Below are positions 1 through 6,063 of a stretch of 6,401 nt of DNA, in pieces; positions within the stretch are counted from its first letter, which is position 1; each line of letters begins with the position of its first letter. The notes beneath the pieces were generated by a model. The model saw only the letters and a program-made list of their open reading frames with translations, was not told the origin of the DNA and searched no databases. The stretch spans positions 1 through 6,401 of the forward strand of contig JAFRKM010000067.1 of NCBI GenBank assembly GCA_017431755.1, in the 5' to 3' direction. Source of the DNA: Clostridia bacterium (lineage in GTDB: Bacteria; Bacillota; Clostridia; Oscillospirales; Acutalibacteraceae). Position numbers and translations under genes: made by a program.

Positions 1-72
1 ACATGTGATGGTTATCACGCAGGAATATTTTATAATGAACTGCAAAATTTGGCTTTCAATTTCATTTTATAA
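1..72 (+). CDS. cat: Chloramphenicol O-acetyltransferase-like protein, C-terminal fragment
   Basis: Frame 1 is open from the window edge to a TAA at 70-72 and encodes only the last 23 residues. They include CDGYHAGIFYNELQ, which matches the C-terminal end of trimeric chloramphenicol acetyltransferases. In that family the catalytic histidine lies in an HHxxxDG motif followed by a helix ending in NELQ. The DG is visible here; the two histidines would lie just outside the window. Known family members acetylate chloramphenicol with acetyl-CoA in the cytoplasm, but related chromosomal proteins may use other acceptors, so resistance is an inference. The stop codon overlaps the ribosome binding site of the next gene (71-76), which suggests one transcript with the downstream methyltransferase. 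The fragment is cut by the window edge, not visibly broken. The family call rests on a short stretch, but the motif is distinctive. Confidence 0.78.
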   Translation, partial: TCDGYHAGIFYNELQNLAFNFIL

Positions 73-84
73 GGAGAAAAACAA

Positions 85-735
85 ATGGGACTTGAAAAAA
101 TGAGCGATTTTTTCACAAAGAGAATAGATATATACGAAAATCAAATGCTTGAAAATGTCGAAGGGTGCAAAGAAGGTTATATAAAGCTTGCCGAGCTTAT
201 TCCAAGCAGCTGCAAAAAGCTATTAGATTTAGGCTGCGGAACAGGGCTTGAACTTCATGAAATATTTAAAAAAATTCCCGATTTAGAAGTCACCGGAATA
301 GATTTAACAAGGGCTATGCTTGATAAACTTAAAAGCAAATTCCCTGATAAAAATATAAATTTAATCCTCGGAAATTATTTTGATGTTCCTTTTGGAGAAA
401 AAACGTTTGATATCGCTATATCATTTCAGACAATGCACCATTTTACGCATGAGAAAAAAATAAATTTATATAAGAAAATCCGCAAAGCTTTAAAACCAGG
501 CGGGATGTACATTGAGTGCGATTATGTTGCGAAAAATCAAGCGGAAGAAGATTATTTATTTTCAGATTTAAATCGGATTCGTAAAGAACAAAACATTAAA
601 GAAGACGAATTTCTCCACTTTGATACACCTTGTACAGTAGAAAATCAAATTGAAATGTTTAAAAATACAGGTTTCAAAGAAAGCGAAAAAGTTTTGCAAA
701 AAGGTCAAACGGCAATTATAGTAAATAAACTTTAA
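85..735 (+). CDS. Class I SAM-dependent methyltransferase
   Basis: This 216-residue soluble protein has the Rossmann-type methyltransferase fold. Motif I is LLDLGCGTG (residues 46-54), the glycine-rich loop that binds S-adenosylmethionine. D73 in VTGIDLT is the acidic residue expected to hold the ribose. FDIAISFQTMHHF (108-120) fits the motif after strand 4, and LKPGG (136-140) is the usual turn before strand 5. It should transfer a methyl group from SAM to a small molecule or other acceptor; the substrate cannot be read from the sequence. The ATG at 85 is chosen because AAGGAG at 71-76 lies 8 bases upstream; an in-frame ATG at 100 would be 23 bases away. The gene starts 12 bases after the acetyltransferase-like gene and is followed 25 bases later by a NUDIX gene, so it is probably part of a four-gene accessory operon. 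The fold call is firm; the specific role is unknown. Confidence 0.92.
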   Translation: MGLEKMSDFFTKRIDIYENQMLENVEGCKEGYIKLAELIPSSCKKLLDLGCGTGLELHEIFKKIPDLEVTGIDLTRAMLDKLKSKFPDKNINLILGNYFDVPFGEKTFDIAISFQTMHHFTHEKKINLYKKIRKALKPGGMYIECDYVAKNQAEEDYLFSDLNRIRKEQNIKEDEFLHFDTPCTVENQIEMFKNTGFKESEKVLQKGQTAIIVNKL

Positions 736-760
736 TACGATAAAATAGGAGAAAAAGTTA

Positions 761-1255
761 ATGGAACTGTGGGATTTGTATACTGAAAATAGAGTAAAAA
801 CAGGCGAAACACACGTTAGAGGTAATTCGTTACCTGAAAATAAATATCATTTGGTTGTTAATGTTTGGATAAAAAATTCTGAAGGCAAATATTTAATCTC
901 AAAGCGTTCTAAAACACGTCCAAAAAATCCTCTTATGTTTGAAACTGTAGGAGGAGCCGCTTTAAAAGGAGAAAGCAGTATTGAAGCAGCCGTGCGTGAA
1001 GTAAAAGAAGAAGTAGGAATTGATTTAAATCCGAAAGCGGGTAAATTAATTTATTCGGATACACGAAAAAATATAAACAGCATACTAGATGCGTTTATAT
1101 TCCACTATGACGGCGAAGTAGACCTAAAAAATGCTACCACCGATGAGGTAGAAAGCATTAAATGGATGAGCCCAGATGAAATTTACGAGTTACATAAAAA
1201 AGGGTTATTAGTAAATATGTTTGATTATTGTTTTGAAAAAGTATTTAACCTTTAG
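761..1255 (+). CDS. NUDIX hydrolase (IPP isomerase/YfcD-like)
   Basis: This 164-residue protein contains a complete NUDIX box (Gx5Ex7REUxEExGU, residues 65-87): G65, E71, R79-E80, E83-E84, G86 and I87 are all present. The box binds the divalent metal and catalyses hydrolysis of nucleoside diphosphate-X compounds. The N-terminal part, with WDLYTENR, a TG and an RG before the domain, resembles the IPP-isomerase-like/YfcD group of NUDIX proteins. The end of the domain carries EVESIKWMSPDEI, typical of the closing strand and helix. The protein is cytoplasmic with no signal peptide. Its substrate is not predictable; nucleotide, CoA or prenyl diphosphates are all possible for this superfamily. The start is supported by AGGAG at 747-751, 9 bases before the ATG. 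Its TAG stop (1253-1255) overlaps the next gene's ribosome binding site, indicating co-transcription with the cysteine-rich gene. Confidence 0.92.
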   Translation: MELWDLYTENRVKTGETHVRGNSLPENKYHLVVNVWIKNSEGKYLISKRSKTRPKNPLMFETVGGAALKGESSIEAAVREVKEEVGIDLNPKAGKLIYSDTRKNINSILDAFIFHYDGEVDLKNATTDEVESIKWMSPDEIYELHKKGLLVNMFDYCFEKVFNL

Positions 1256-1271
1256 GAGATGAAAAAACGAA

Positions 1272-1724
1272 ATGTGTCCAGAATGTTATGCTGACAATAA
1301 TAGAATCACACCTTTACTAAATCCAACCGAATGTTTAGAAAATCATACGCAGTACATTTGTGGTACTTGTGGAAGATGTATTTGCATAGAAAGAGATTCT
1401 AAAAGAGGTCTGCAAAGGTGGAATTTTCCTTTTAAATCATTGGAAATTGCAAAATTATATTTACGTACTGCTGAATACACCATGAAAAAATGCTGTGGTA
1501 TATATGAAATAAAAAGTAGTAACGGTAGAACTTCATACAAAATTTTTGCTACCGGTAAAGAACTAGAGATCTACTTACAAAAAAACAAAGATAAAATTTG
1601 CGAGAGTATGAAGCCTATTTTTATTTCTGAAAAATATAGAGAATTCAAAAACACAAAAGTACGAAAATTAACCTATGATAAAGTTCAGAAATATATGACA
1701 GAAAAAATGAGGAATGAAATTTGA
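1272..1724 (+). CDS. Uncharacterised cysteine-rich (putative zinc-binding) protein
   Basis: This 150-residue protein is probably cytoplasmic; no signal peptide or membrane segment is visible. The N-terminus has CPEC (C2, C5), then C21, and then a dense cluster CGTCGRCIC (C30, C33, C36, C38). This suggests a treble-clef or ribbon-like zinc site, or possibly an iron-sulfur or redox-active site. A basic and aromatic stretch (RGLQRWNFPF, 45-54) follows, then C74-C75, and a lysine-rich C-terminal half with no motif I recognise. The well-formed N-terminal motifs and a good AGGAG at 1254-1258 (13 bases before the ATG, slightly long) support a real gene. An ATG at 1259 lies in a different frame and is not used. 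I recall similar unnamed proteins in gut Clostridia but cannot assign a function. It is the last clear gene of the accessory block. Confidence 0.85.
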   Translation: MCPECYADNNRITPLLNPTECLENHTQYICGTCGRCICIERDSKRGLQRWNFPFKSLEIAKLYLRTAEYTMKKCCGIYEIKSSNGRTSYKIFATGKELEIYLQKNKDKICESMKPIFISEKYREFKNTKVRKLTYDKVQKYMTEKMRNEI

Positions 1725-1815
1725 AGGTATTCTAAGAAAATTTTACCCGTCTAACGATGGCACAGCAGATGTGTACATTTACGCTATTTTAAAAGAAGAT
1801 ATAAAAGCAAACTGA
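1714..1815 (+). CDS. Possible small ORF or gene remnant (33 aa)
   Basis: A 33-codon frame begins with ATG inside the last codons of the cysteine-rich gene (11-base overlap) and ends at TGA 1813-1815. The predicted peptide starts MKFEGILRKFYPSND and is mixed polar and hydrophobic, unlike the low-complexity Lys/Asn/Ile translations usual for AT-rich spacer. An in-frame stop (TGA 1708-1710) lies just upstream, so it cannot start earlier. The only purine-rich stretch, AGGA, directly abuts the ATG, so independent initiation would be poor; translation could happen by re-initiation after the upstream stop. It may be a coupled small protein, the beginning of a decayed gene, or chance. I recognise no family. 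Confidence 0.3.
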   Translation: MKFEGILRKFYPSNDGTADVYIYAILKEDIKAN

Positions 1816-1890
1816 AATCAAAATTGACAAAAATAAAATTTGTAAAAGTTCAAAATTTAAATACATATTAGAAAAATAATTTTTTTAATT

Positions 1891-1897
1891 AAGGGAG
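1891..1897 (+). promoter_or_regulatory. Ribosome binding site fixing the TTG start of potB
   Basis: AAGGGAG lies 7 bases before the TTG at 1905. The first in-frame ATG is codon 16, inside the first membrane helix and without a ribosome binding site, so TTG is the likely start. Confidence 0.75.
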
Positions 1898-1904
1898 AAA
1901 AAAA

Positions 1905-2726
1905 TTGAAAATAAAATTAAAACTAAATTTATTACCTTATATTTTGTGGATGACCCTATTTGTTCTAATTCCGCTTATGCTAATTATAGCATTTGCATTT
2001 ACAACTCCGGAAGGGACGTTCACATTTAATAACATAATATACGCAACAAAATATTCTGCTGTATTTGGCAGGTCTATTGTGTTTGGTGCTATTGCTACTA
2101 TTATTTGTTTTATTATTGGCTACCCGATGGCTTATTTTATTTCAAAAACAAAAATAAAATACCAAAGCGTTTTTATAATGCTGCTTATGATACCAATGTG
2201 GACAAGTTTCTTGCTGCGTACATACGCATGGATGACAATTTTGGAATATAATGGTCTTTTAAATAAAGTTGTTTCATTTTTTGGTTTCGAAAAAATAAAT
2301 ATGATAAATACTCCGGGCGCTATAATACTTGGAATGATATACAATTTTTTACCATATATGATTTTGCCAATTTACACCGCACTTTCAAAAATGGACAAAA
2401 GAGTTATTGAAGCCGCACAAGATTTGGGGGCAAATAAATTAACAATATTCAAAAAAGTAATATTCCCGCTCAGCTTATCGGGAGTAATTTCCGGCATTAC
2501 GATGGTTTTTGTGCCTTCGGTTAGCACATTTGTTATTTCCAAAATGCTTGGTGGTGGTGCTATACTAGTAATAGGGGATTTAATAGAGATGCAATTTTTG
2601 GGTAATTCTTATAACCCGTATTTAGGTTCTGCAATTTCACTTATACTTATGGTAATAATTTTAATTTGCATGGGCATAATGAATCAACTGGAAGATTATT
2701 CTGCAAATCAAAATAAAGTGAAATAA
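1905..2726 (+). CDS. potB: Spermidine/putrescine ABC transporter permease PotB
   Basis: This is one of two membrane subunits of a polyamine importer. At 273 residues it matches the usual PotB length. About six hydrophobic helices are visible, near residues 9-31, 56-79, 88-109, 136-160, 191-215 and 241-262. The cytoplasmic EAA loop, which docks the ATPase PotA, is EAAQDLGA (169-176) followed by FKKVIFPLSLSG (182-193), the classic permease signature. The segment SFLLRTYAWMTIL (101-113) is typical of PotB. The gene starts with TTG, supported by AAGGGAG 7 bases upstream. It follows a 180-base spacer after the cysteine-rich gene and is 21 bases from potC, with potD next. No potA precedes it, so the ATPase must be encoded elsewhere. 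Polyamine specificity is inferred from the subunit family and the potBCD order. Confidence 0.93.
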   Translation: MKIKLKLNLLPYILWMTLFVLIPLMLIIAFAFTTPEGTFTFNNIIYATKYSAVFGRSIVFGAIATIICFIIGYPMAYFISKTKIKYQSVFIMLLMIPMWTSFLLRTYAWMTILEYNGLLNKVVSFFGFEKINMINTPGAIILGMIYNFLPYMILPIYTALSKMDKRVIEAAQDLGANKLTIFKKVIFPLSLSGVISGITMVFVPSVSTFVISKMLGGGAILVIGDLIEMQFLGNSYNPYLGSAISLILMVIILICMGIMNQLEDYSANQNKVK

Positions 2727-2747
2727 ACATTAAAAGAAAGGATATTT

Positions 2748-3536
2748 ATGAAAATATTAAGTAAAATATATATGACACTAATATTCATATTTTTATATGC
2801 ACCAATATTTGTGCTTATAGCATTTTCTTTTAATAACTCAAAAAGCAGAATTGTTTGGTCAGGATTTACTTTTAAGTGGTATTTAAGGCTTTTTGAAAAC
2901 CAAGATATCCTTCATGCGTTTTATAACACTATTATAATAGCTTCTGTCTCTGCAATTATTGCTACTGTGCTTGGCACTGCTGCTGCAGTGGGTATTTATA
3001 AAAGTAAAAAATGGCAGAAAAAACTAATAATTAATATCACAAATTTACCTATGATTAATCCGGAAATAGTTACGGGCGTTTCACTTATGATTTTTTTCGT
3101 TTTAATATATAATATTTTTGGTTTTTTTAAACCGGGTTTAATAACTCGTAGCTGTGCACACACTACTTTTTGTGTACCGTATGTTATTTTATCCGTAATG
3201 CCAAAAATACGGCAAATGGATTACCATACATATGAAGCCGCACAAGATTTAGGGTGCAACCCTATTATAGCTTTTATTAAAGTAGTTATTCCACAGATTA
3301 TGCCAGGGATTATTACTGGTATGATAATGTCTTTTACAATGTCGATTGACGATTTTGTTATAAGCTATTTTGTAGGAGGCACAGTTCAAACTTTACCCAT
3401 TGCAGTGTATTCAATGACCAGAAAGATTGTAAGCCCCGAAATAAATGCTCTTTCAAGCGTTTTGTTTATAACAGTCTTTGTGCTTCTTATAGTTATAAAT
3501 TTAAGGCAAGCGAAAGACAAGAAAATTAAAAACTAG
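2748..3536 (+). CDS. potC: Spermidine/putrescine ABC transporter permease PotC
   Basis: This is the second membrane subunit, expected to pair with PotB to form the translocation path in the cytoplasmic membrane. It is 262 residues long, normal for PotC. Hydrophobic helices lie near 9-28, 60-83, 109-127, 138-151, 186-199 and 237-252. The EAA loop is EAAQDLGC (173-180) followed by KVVIPQIMPGI (168 onward in the loop context, ending near 188). The C-terminal part has SIDDFVISYFVGG (199-211) and YSMTRKIVSPEINA (221-234), both characteristic of PotC and not of PotB. The ATG is preceded by GAAAGGA at 2736-2742, 5 bases away. The gap to potB is 21 bases and to potD 18 bases, so the three are almost certainly one transcript. 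No defects are visible. Confidence 0.94.
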   Translation: MKILSKIYMTLIFIFLYAPIFVLIAFSFNNSKSRIVWSGFTFKWYLRLFENQDILHAFYNTIIIASVSAIIATVLGTAAAVGIYKSKKWQKKLIINITNLPMINPEIVTGVSLMIFFVLIYNIFGFFKPGLITRSCAHTTFCVPYVILSVMPKIRQMDYHTYEAAQDLGCNPIIAFIKVVIPQIMPGIITGMIMSFTMSIDDFVISYFVGGTVQTLPIAVYSMTRKIVSPEINALSSVLFITVFVLLIVINLRQAKDKKIKN

Positions 3537-3543
3537 AATATTT

Positions 3544-3548
3544 AGGAG
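3544..3548 (+). promoter_or_regulatory. Ribosome binding site fixing the GTG start of potD
   Basis: AGGAG ends 6 bases before the GTG at 3555. The GTG start gives MKK followed by a hydrophobic export signal, which confirms this choice. Confidence 0.75.
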
Positions 3549-3554
3549 AAAAAC

Positions 3555-4706
3555 GTGAAAAAATTTTTAATAATATTTACTTTGATATTCTTAAACATAT
3601 TTTGCTTTAACTGCGCTGCTGTAAACGATTCCATAAACGTATACAGTTGGGGTGAATTTATTTCTAATGGCGCAGATAAGTCGATAAATGTAAACGCTAA
3701 ATTCACTGAAGAAACCGGAATTAAAGTAAACTACAAAACGTTTCAAAATAACGAAGAATTATTTGCTAAAATTTCCGGCGGAGGTGCAGATTACGATGTA
3801 ATCATCCCATCAGACTATATGATTTCAAGACTAATAGAAAAAAATATGCTTGCAAAAATAAATTTTGAAAACATTCCAAATTATAAATTTATTTTTCCGC
3901 AATTTAAAAATTTAAACTTTGACCCCAAAAGCGAATATTCTGTACCATATATGTGGGGAGTTATAGGTATCTTTTACAACAAAAATGAAGTTAAAGAAAA
4001 AATAAACTGGGATATTCTTTGGAATGAAAAATACAAAAATAAAATACTAATGTTTGACAACGCCAGAGATGCCTTTGCAATTTCTCTTTTAAGAATGGGG
4101 GAGTCGATAAATACAACAGATAAAAATATTTGGCGAAAAGCCGCAGATGAACTTATTATACAAAAGCCACTTGTTCAAGCTTATGTTATGGATCAAATTT
4201 TTGACAAAATGGACAACGCGGAAGCGGTCCTTGCGCCATATTACGCCGGGGACGCGGCTGCCATGATAAAAAACAACCCAAATATTGGCTTTGTGATACC
4301 AGAAGAAGGCACCAATAGATTCATTGACTCAATGTGTATTCCAAAAAGCTCGCCCAAAAAAGAACTTGCGGAAAAATACATAAATTTTATGTGCAGAACT
4401 GATATTGCACTTGCAAACGTAAAAAAGACGGGTTACTCTACACCACATTCCGAAGCATACAGCCTTTTAGACGATGAAATAAAAAATAACCCTATTTTTT
4501 ATCCAAATGAAAGTATAATAAAAAAATCTCAAATATTTATAAACTTGCCAGACAATATCAACAAATACATAGACGAATTATGGGTGGAGGTAAAATCAGG
4601 AGGCACTTCTGAAAATTCTTGGTTTTTATTTGTTTTTTTAGCGTGTTTTGGTATAATATATTTATCGATATTTTTATGTAAGAAAAATAAAATCAAAAAA
4701 AGTTAG
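3555..4706 (+). CDS. potD: Polyamine-binding protein PotD with C-terminal membrane anchor
   Basis: This is the extracytoplasmic substrate-binding subunit that delivers spermidine or putrescine to PotBC. The start is GTG with AGGAG 6 bases upstream. Residues 1-22 form a signal sequence: MKK, a hydrophobic core, then FNCAA. C20 is preceded by F-N, not the L-(A/S)-(G/A) of a proper lipobox, so lipidation is doubtful. The mature domain has family landmarks: VYSWGEFI (29-36), VIIPSDYM (82-89), WGVIGIFYN (134-142), FDNARDAF (167-174), APYYAGDAAAM (227-237), GYSTPHSEA (293-301) and ELWVEVK (341-347). Unusually, a hydrophobic helix (about 356-375) and a lysine-rich tail (KKNKIKKS) follow the binding domain. 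This predicts a C-terminal membrane anchor with the tail in the cytoplasm. At 383 residues it is slightly longer than typical PotD, consistent with the added anchor. The exact polyamine bound is not predictable from sequence. Confidence 0.92.
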   Translation: MKKFLIIFTLIFLNIFCFNCAAVNDSINVYSWGEFISNGADKSINVNAKFTEETGIKVNYKTFQNNEELFAKISGGGADYDVIIPSDYMISRLIEKNMLAKINFENIPNYKFIFPQFKNLNFDPKSEYSVPYMWGVIGIFYNKNEVKEKINWDILWNEKYKNKILMFDNARDAFAISLLRMGESINTTDKNIWRKAADELIIQKPLVQAYVMDQIFDKMDNAEAVLAPYYAGDAAAMIKNNPNIGFVIPEEGTNRFIDSMCIPKSSPKKELAEKYINFMCRTDIALANVKKTGYSTPHSEAYSLLDDEIKNNPIFYPNESIIKKSQIFINLPDNINKYIDELWVEVKSGGTSENSWFLFVFLACFGIIYLSIFLCKKNKIKKS

Positions 4707-4734
4707 GTTCTATGCACTTTTACGTAGAACCTAA
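4703..4734. other. Inverted repeat (12-bp stem) after potD
   Basis: TTAGGTTCTATG (4703-4714) pairs with CGTAGAACCTAA (4723-4734), with one G-T wobble and an 8-base loop; it includes the potD stop codon. On the plus strand it is followed by AAAAATATG, not a T-run, so it is not a textbook intrinsic terminator for potD. On the minus strand the stem is followed by a T-rich run (complement of 4690-4702), so it would act better there, although no minus-strand gene exists in the window. It could still protect the 3' end of the pot transcript or weaken read-through into cmk. Confidence 0.6.
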
Positions 4735-4766
4735 AAATATGTGGTAATATAAAAGGTGATTTATTT

Positions 4767-5450
4767 ATGATTTCAGTAGCAATAGATGGCCCATCAGGTT
4801 CCGGGAAAAGCACAATTTCAAAGCTTTTAGCAAAAAAATTAGGGTTTCTAACCTTAGATACAGGTGCGCTATATCGTGCAGTAGCATATTATTTTTTAAA
4901 AAACAATATCGACTACAAAACAAATGAAGAAGTTATTAAAAATTTAAAAAATATAGATATATCAGTTTGCCATGATAAAAACGTCCAATTAATATACTTA
5001 AACGGAGAAGATATTACAAATTTCATCAGAACCCCCGAGGTTTCGTCTGCCGCTTCGAATATTTCCGCTATTCCCGAAGTAAGAGAATTTTTAATAAACA
5101 TACAAAGAGATTTTGCCAAAACTCACAACGTTATAATGGACGGCAGAGACATCGGAACAATAATATTACCAAATGCAAACGTCAAATTTTTTCTTACTGC
5201 TTCACCTGAAAATAGAGCAAAAAGAAGATACAACCAATTAATCAAAAAAAATCCAAACGAAAAAATAAAATTAGAAGATATAATAAACTCCATGAATAAC
5301 CGTGATTTTAACGATTCAAACAGAAAAATTTCACCTCTTACACCTGCAAAAGATGCTATAATTATAGATAATTCATCTCTTAGTTTAAAGGAAACTGTAG
5401 ATGCATTTTTAAGTGCTATAAAGGAGCGTGCCACCATTGAAACAAAATAA
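4767..5450 (+). CDS. cmk: Cytidylate kinase (CMP/dCMP kinase)
   Basis: This enzyme phosphorylates CMP and dCMP with ATP in the cytoplasm, feeding CTP and dCTP pools. At 227 residues it has the bacterial length. The P-loop is GPSGSGKST (8-16), followed by LDTGALYRAVAY (30-41), which contributes to the nucleotide-monophosphate site. DGRDIGT (125-131) is the conserved signature that places it in the CMP kinase family, and NNRDFNDSNR (177-186) matches the lid/CMP-binding region. It ends in the usual DAIIIDNSSLSL (196-207). The ATG has AAGGTGAT at 4753-4760, 6 bases upstream. It opens a housekeeping cluster with plsC and ispH; its last 14 bases overlap plsC. The 60-base gap from potD with a hairpin suggests a new transcription unit may begin here, but no good promoter could be identified. 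Confidence 0.97.
   Translation: MISVAIDGPSGSGKSTISKLLAKKLGFLTLDTGALYRAVAYYFLKNNIDYKTNEEVIKNLKNIDISVCHDKNVQLIYLNGEDITNFIRTPEVSSAASNISAIPEVREFLINIQRDFAKTHNVIMDGRDIGTIILPNANVKFFLTASPENRAKRRYNQLIKKNPNEKIKLEDIINSMNNRDFNDSNRKISPLTPAKDAIIIDNSSLSLKETVDAFLSAIKERATIETK
5421..5426 (+). promoter_or_regulatory. Ribosome binding site deciding the plsC start
   Basis: AAGGAG lies within the end of cmk. It is 1 base from an in-frame GTG (5428), which is too close, and 10 bases from an in-frame TTG (5437), which is workable. The TTG is therefore preferred. Confidence 0.65.
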
Positions 5451-6048
5451 AATATTATATACTATTCTTACGTGGATTGTAAGACCAATACTTTGGGTGT
5501 TTTTTCCATACAAAGTATACGGCAAAGAAAACATTAAAAACTTAAATTATGGCCATATAATTTGCCCAAACCACCTTTCAAATTTAGACCCCATAATACT
5601 GGCCGTTGTATATCCATACAGAATATGTTTTATGGGAAAATCCGAACTTTTTAAAAATAAATTCTTTGCAAGCTTTTTAAATGCTATTGGGGTTTTTGCT
5701 GTTAAACGCGGAAAAAGTGACGGCAAAGCCATTGGAGAAGCAGAAAATATTTTGAAATCCGGCAAAGTTTTGGGGATATTCATTGAAGGTACACGTTCTA
5801 AAACAGGGGAGTTTTTAAGTCCAAAATCAGGGGCGACTGTTTTAGCTCATAAAAATAACGCAAAAATAGTTCCGGTGTGTATAACCGGCGGTGGAAAAAA
5901 TAATAAAATACATATTTTTAAAAAAACAATTATTAAATTTAATGCACCAATTGATCCAGAAGAGCTCGGAATAAAAGAAAATTCCAGACTAGAAATAAAA
6001 TCAGCCACAAATCTAATAATGAGCAAAATAAAAGAAATGCGAGATTAA
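5437..6048 (+). CDS. plsC: 1-acyl-sn-glycerol-3-phosphate acyltransferase
   Basis: This membrane-associated enzyme adds the second acyl chain to lysophosphatidic acid, giving phosphatidic acid for phospholipid synthesis. Numbered from the TTG start (203 residues), the four family motifs are in order: NHLSNLD (45-51, catalytic H46 and D51), VFAVKRG (86-92), FIEGTRS (115-121, glycerol-phosphate binding) and VPVCITG (145-151). An N-terminal hydrophobic segment (about 5-25) may bind the membrane. TTG is chosen over the GTG at 5428 because AAGGAG at 5421-5426 is only 1 base from the GTG but 10 from the TTG; the GTG would add three residues. The gene overlaps cmk by 14 bases and is followed 15 bases later by ispH, so the three are probably translated from one message. 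cmk-plsC-ispH neighbourhoods are common in Clostridia. The start is less certain than the function. Confidence 0.93.
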   Translation: MKQNKILYTILTWIVRPILWVFFPYKVYGKENIKNLNYGHIICPNHLSNLDPIILAVVYPYRICFMGKSELFKNKFFASFLNAIGVFAVKRGKSDGKAIGEAENILKSGKVLGIFIEGTRSKTGEFLSPKSGATVLAHKNNAKIVPVCITGGGKNNKIHIFKKTIIKFNAPIDPEELGIKENSRLEIKSATNLIMSKIKEMRD

Positions 6049-6063
6049 ATGGGGGAATTTATA

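Noticed and set aside
1818..1857. Direct repeat TCAAAATT at 1818-1825 and 1850-1857 as a possible operator
   Set aside because: Eight A/T-rich bases repeated once are expected by chance in this composition, and there is no dyad symmetry.
1824..1869. Possible promoter for potB: a perfect TTGACA at 1824-1829
   Set aside because: No reasonable -10 box lies 16-18 bases downstream. Alternatives such as TTGTAA (1840-1845) with CATATT (1864-1869) match only 4 of 6 bases each, which is easily found by chance in such AT-rich sequence.
4742..4753. Extended -10-like TGGTAATAT before cmk
   Set aside because: It has no -35 partner, and the predicted transcription start would fall inside the cmk ribosome binding site.
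5428..5430. GTG start for plsC
   Set aside because: The only ribosome binding site ends one base before it, too close for initiation; the TTG at 5437 has workable spacing.
5123..5437. Long minus-strand open frames opposite cmk, plsC, potB and the cysteine-rich gene
   Set aside because: They lie wholly or almost wholly inside well-supported plus-strand genes, have no recognisable motifs and are shadows of those genes.
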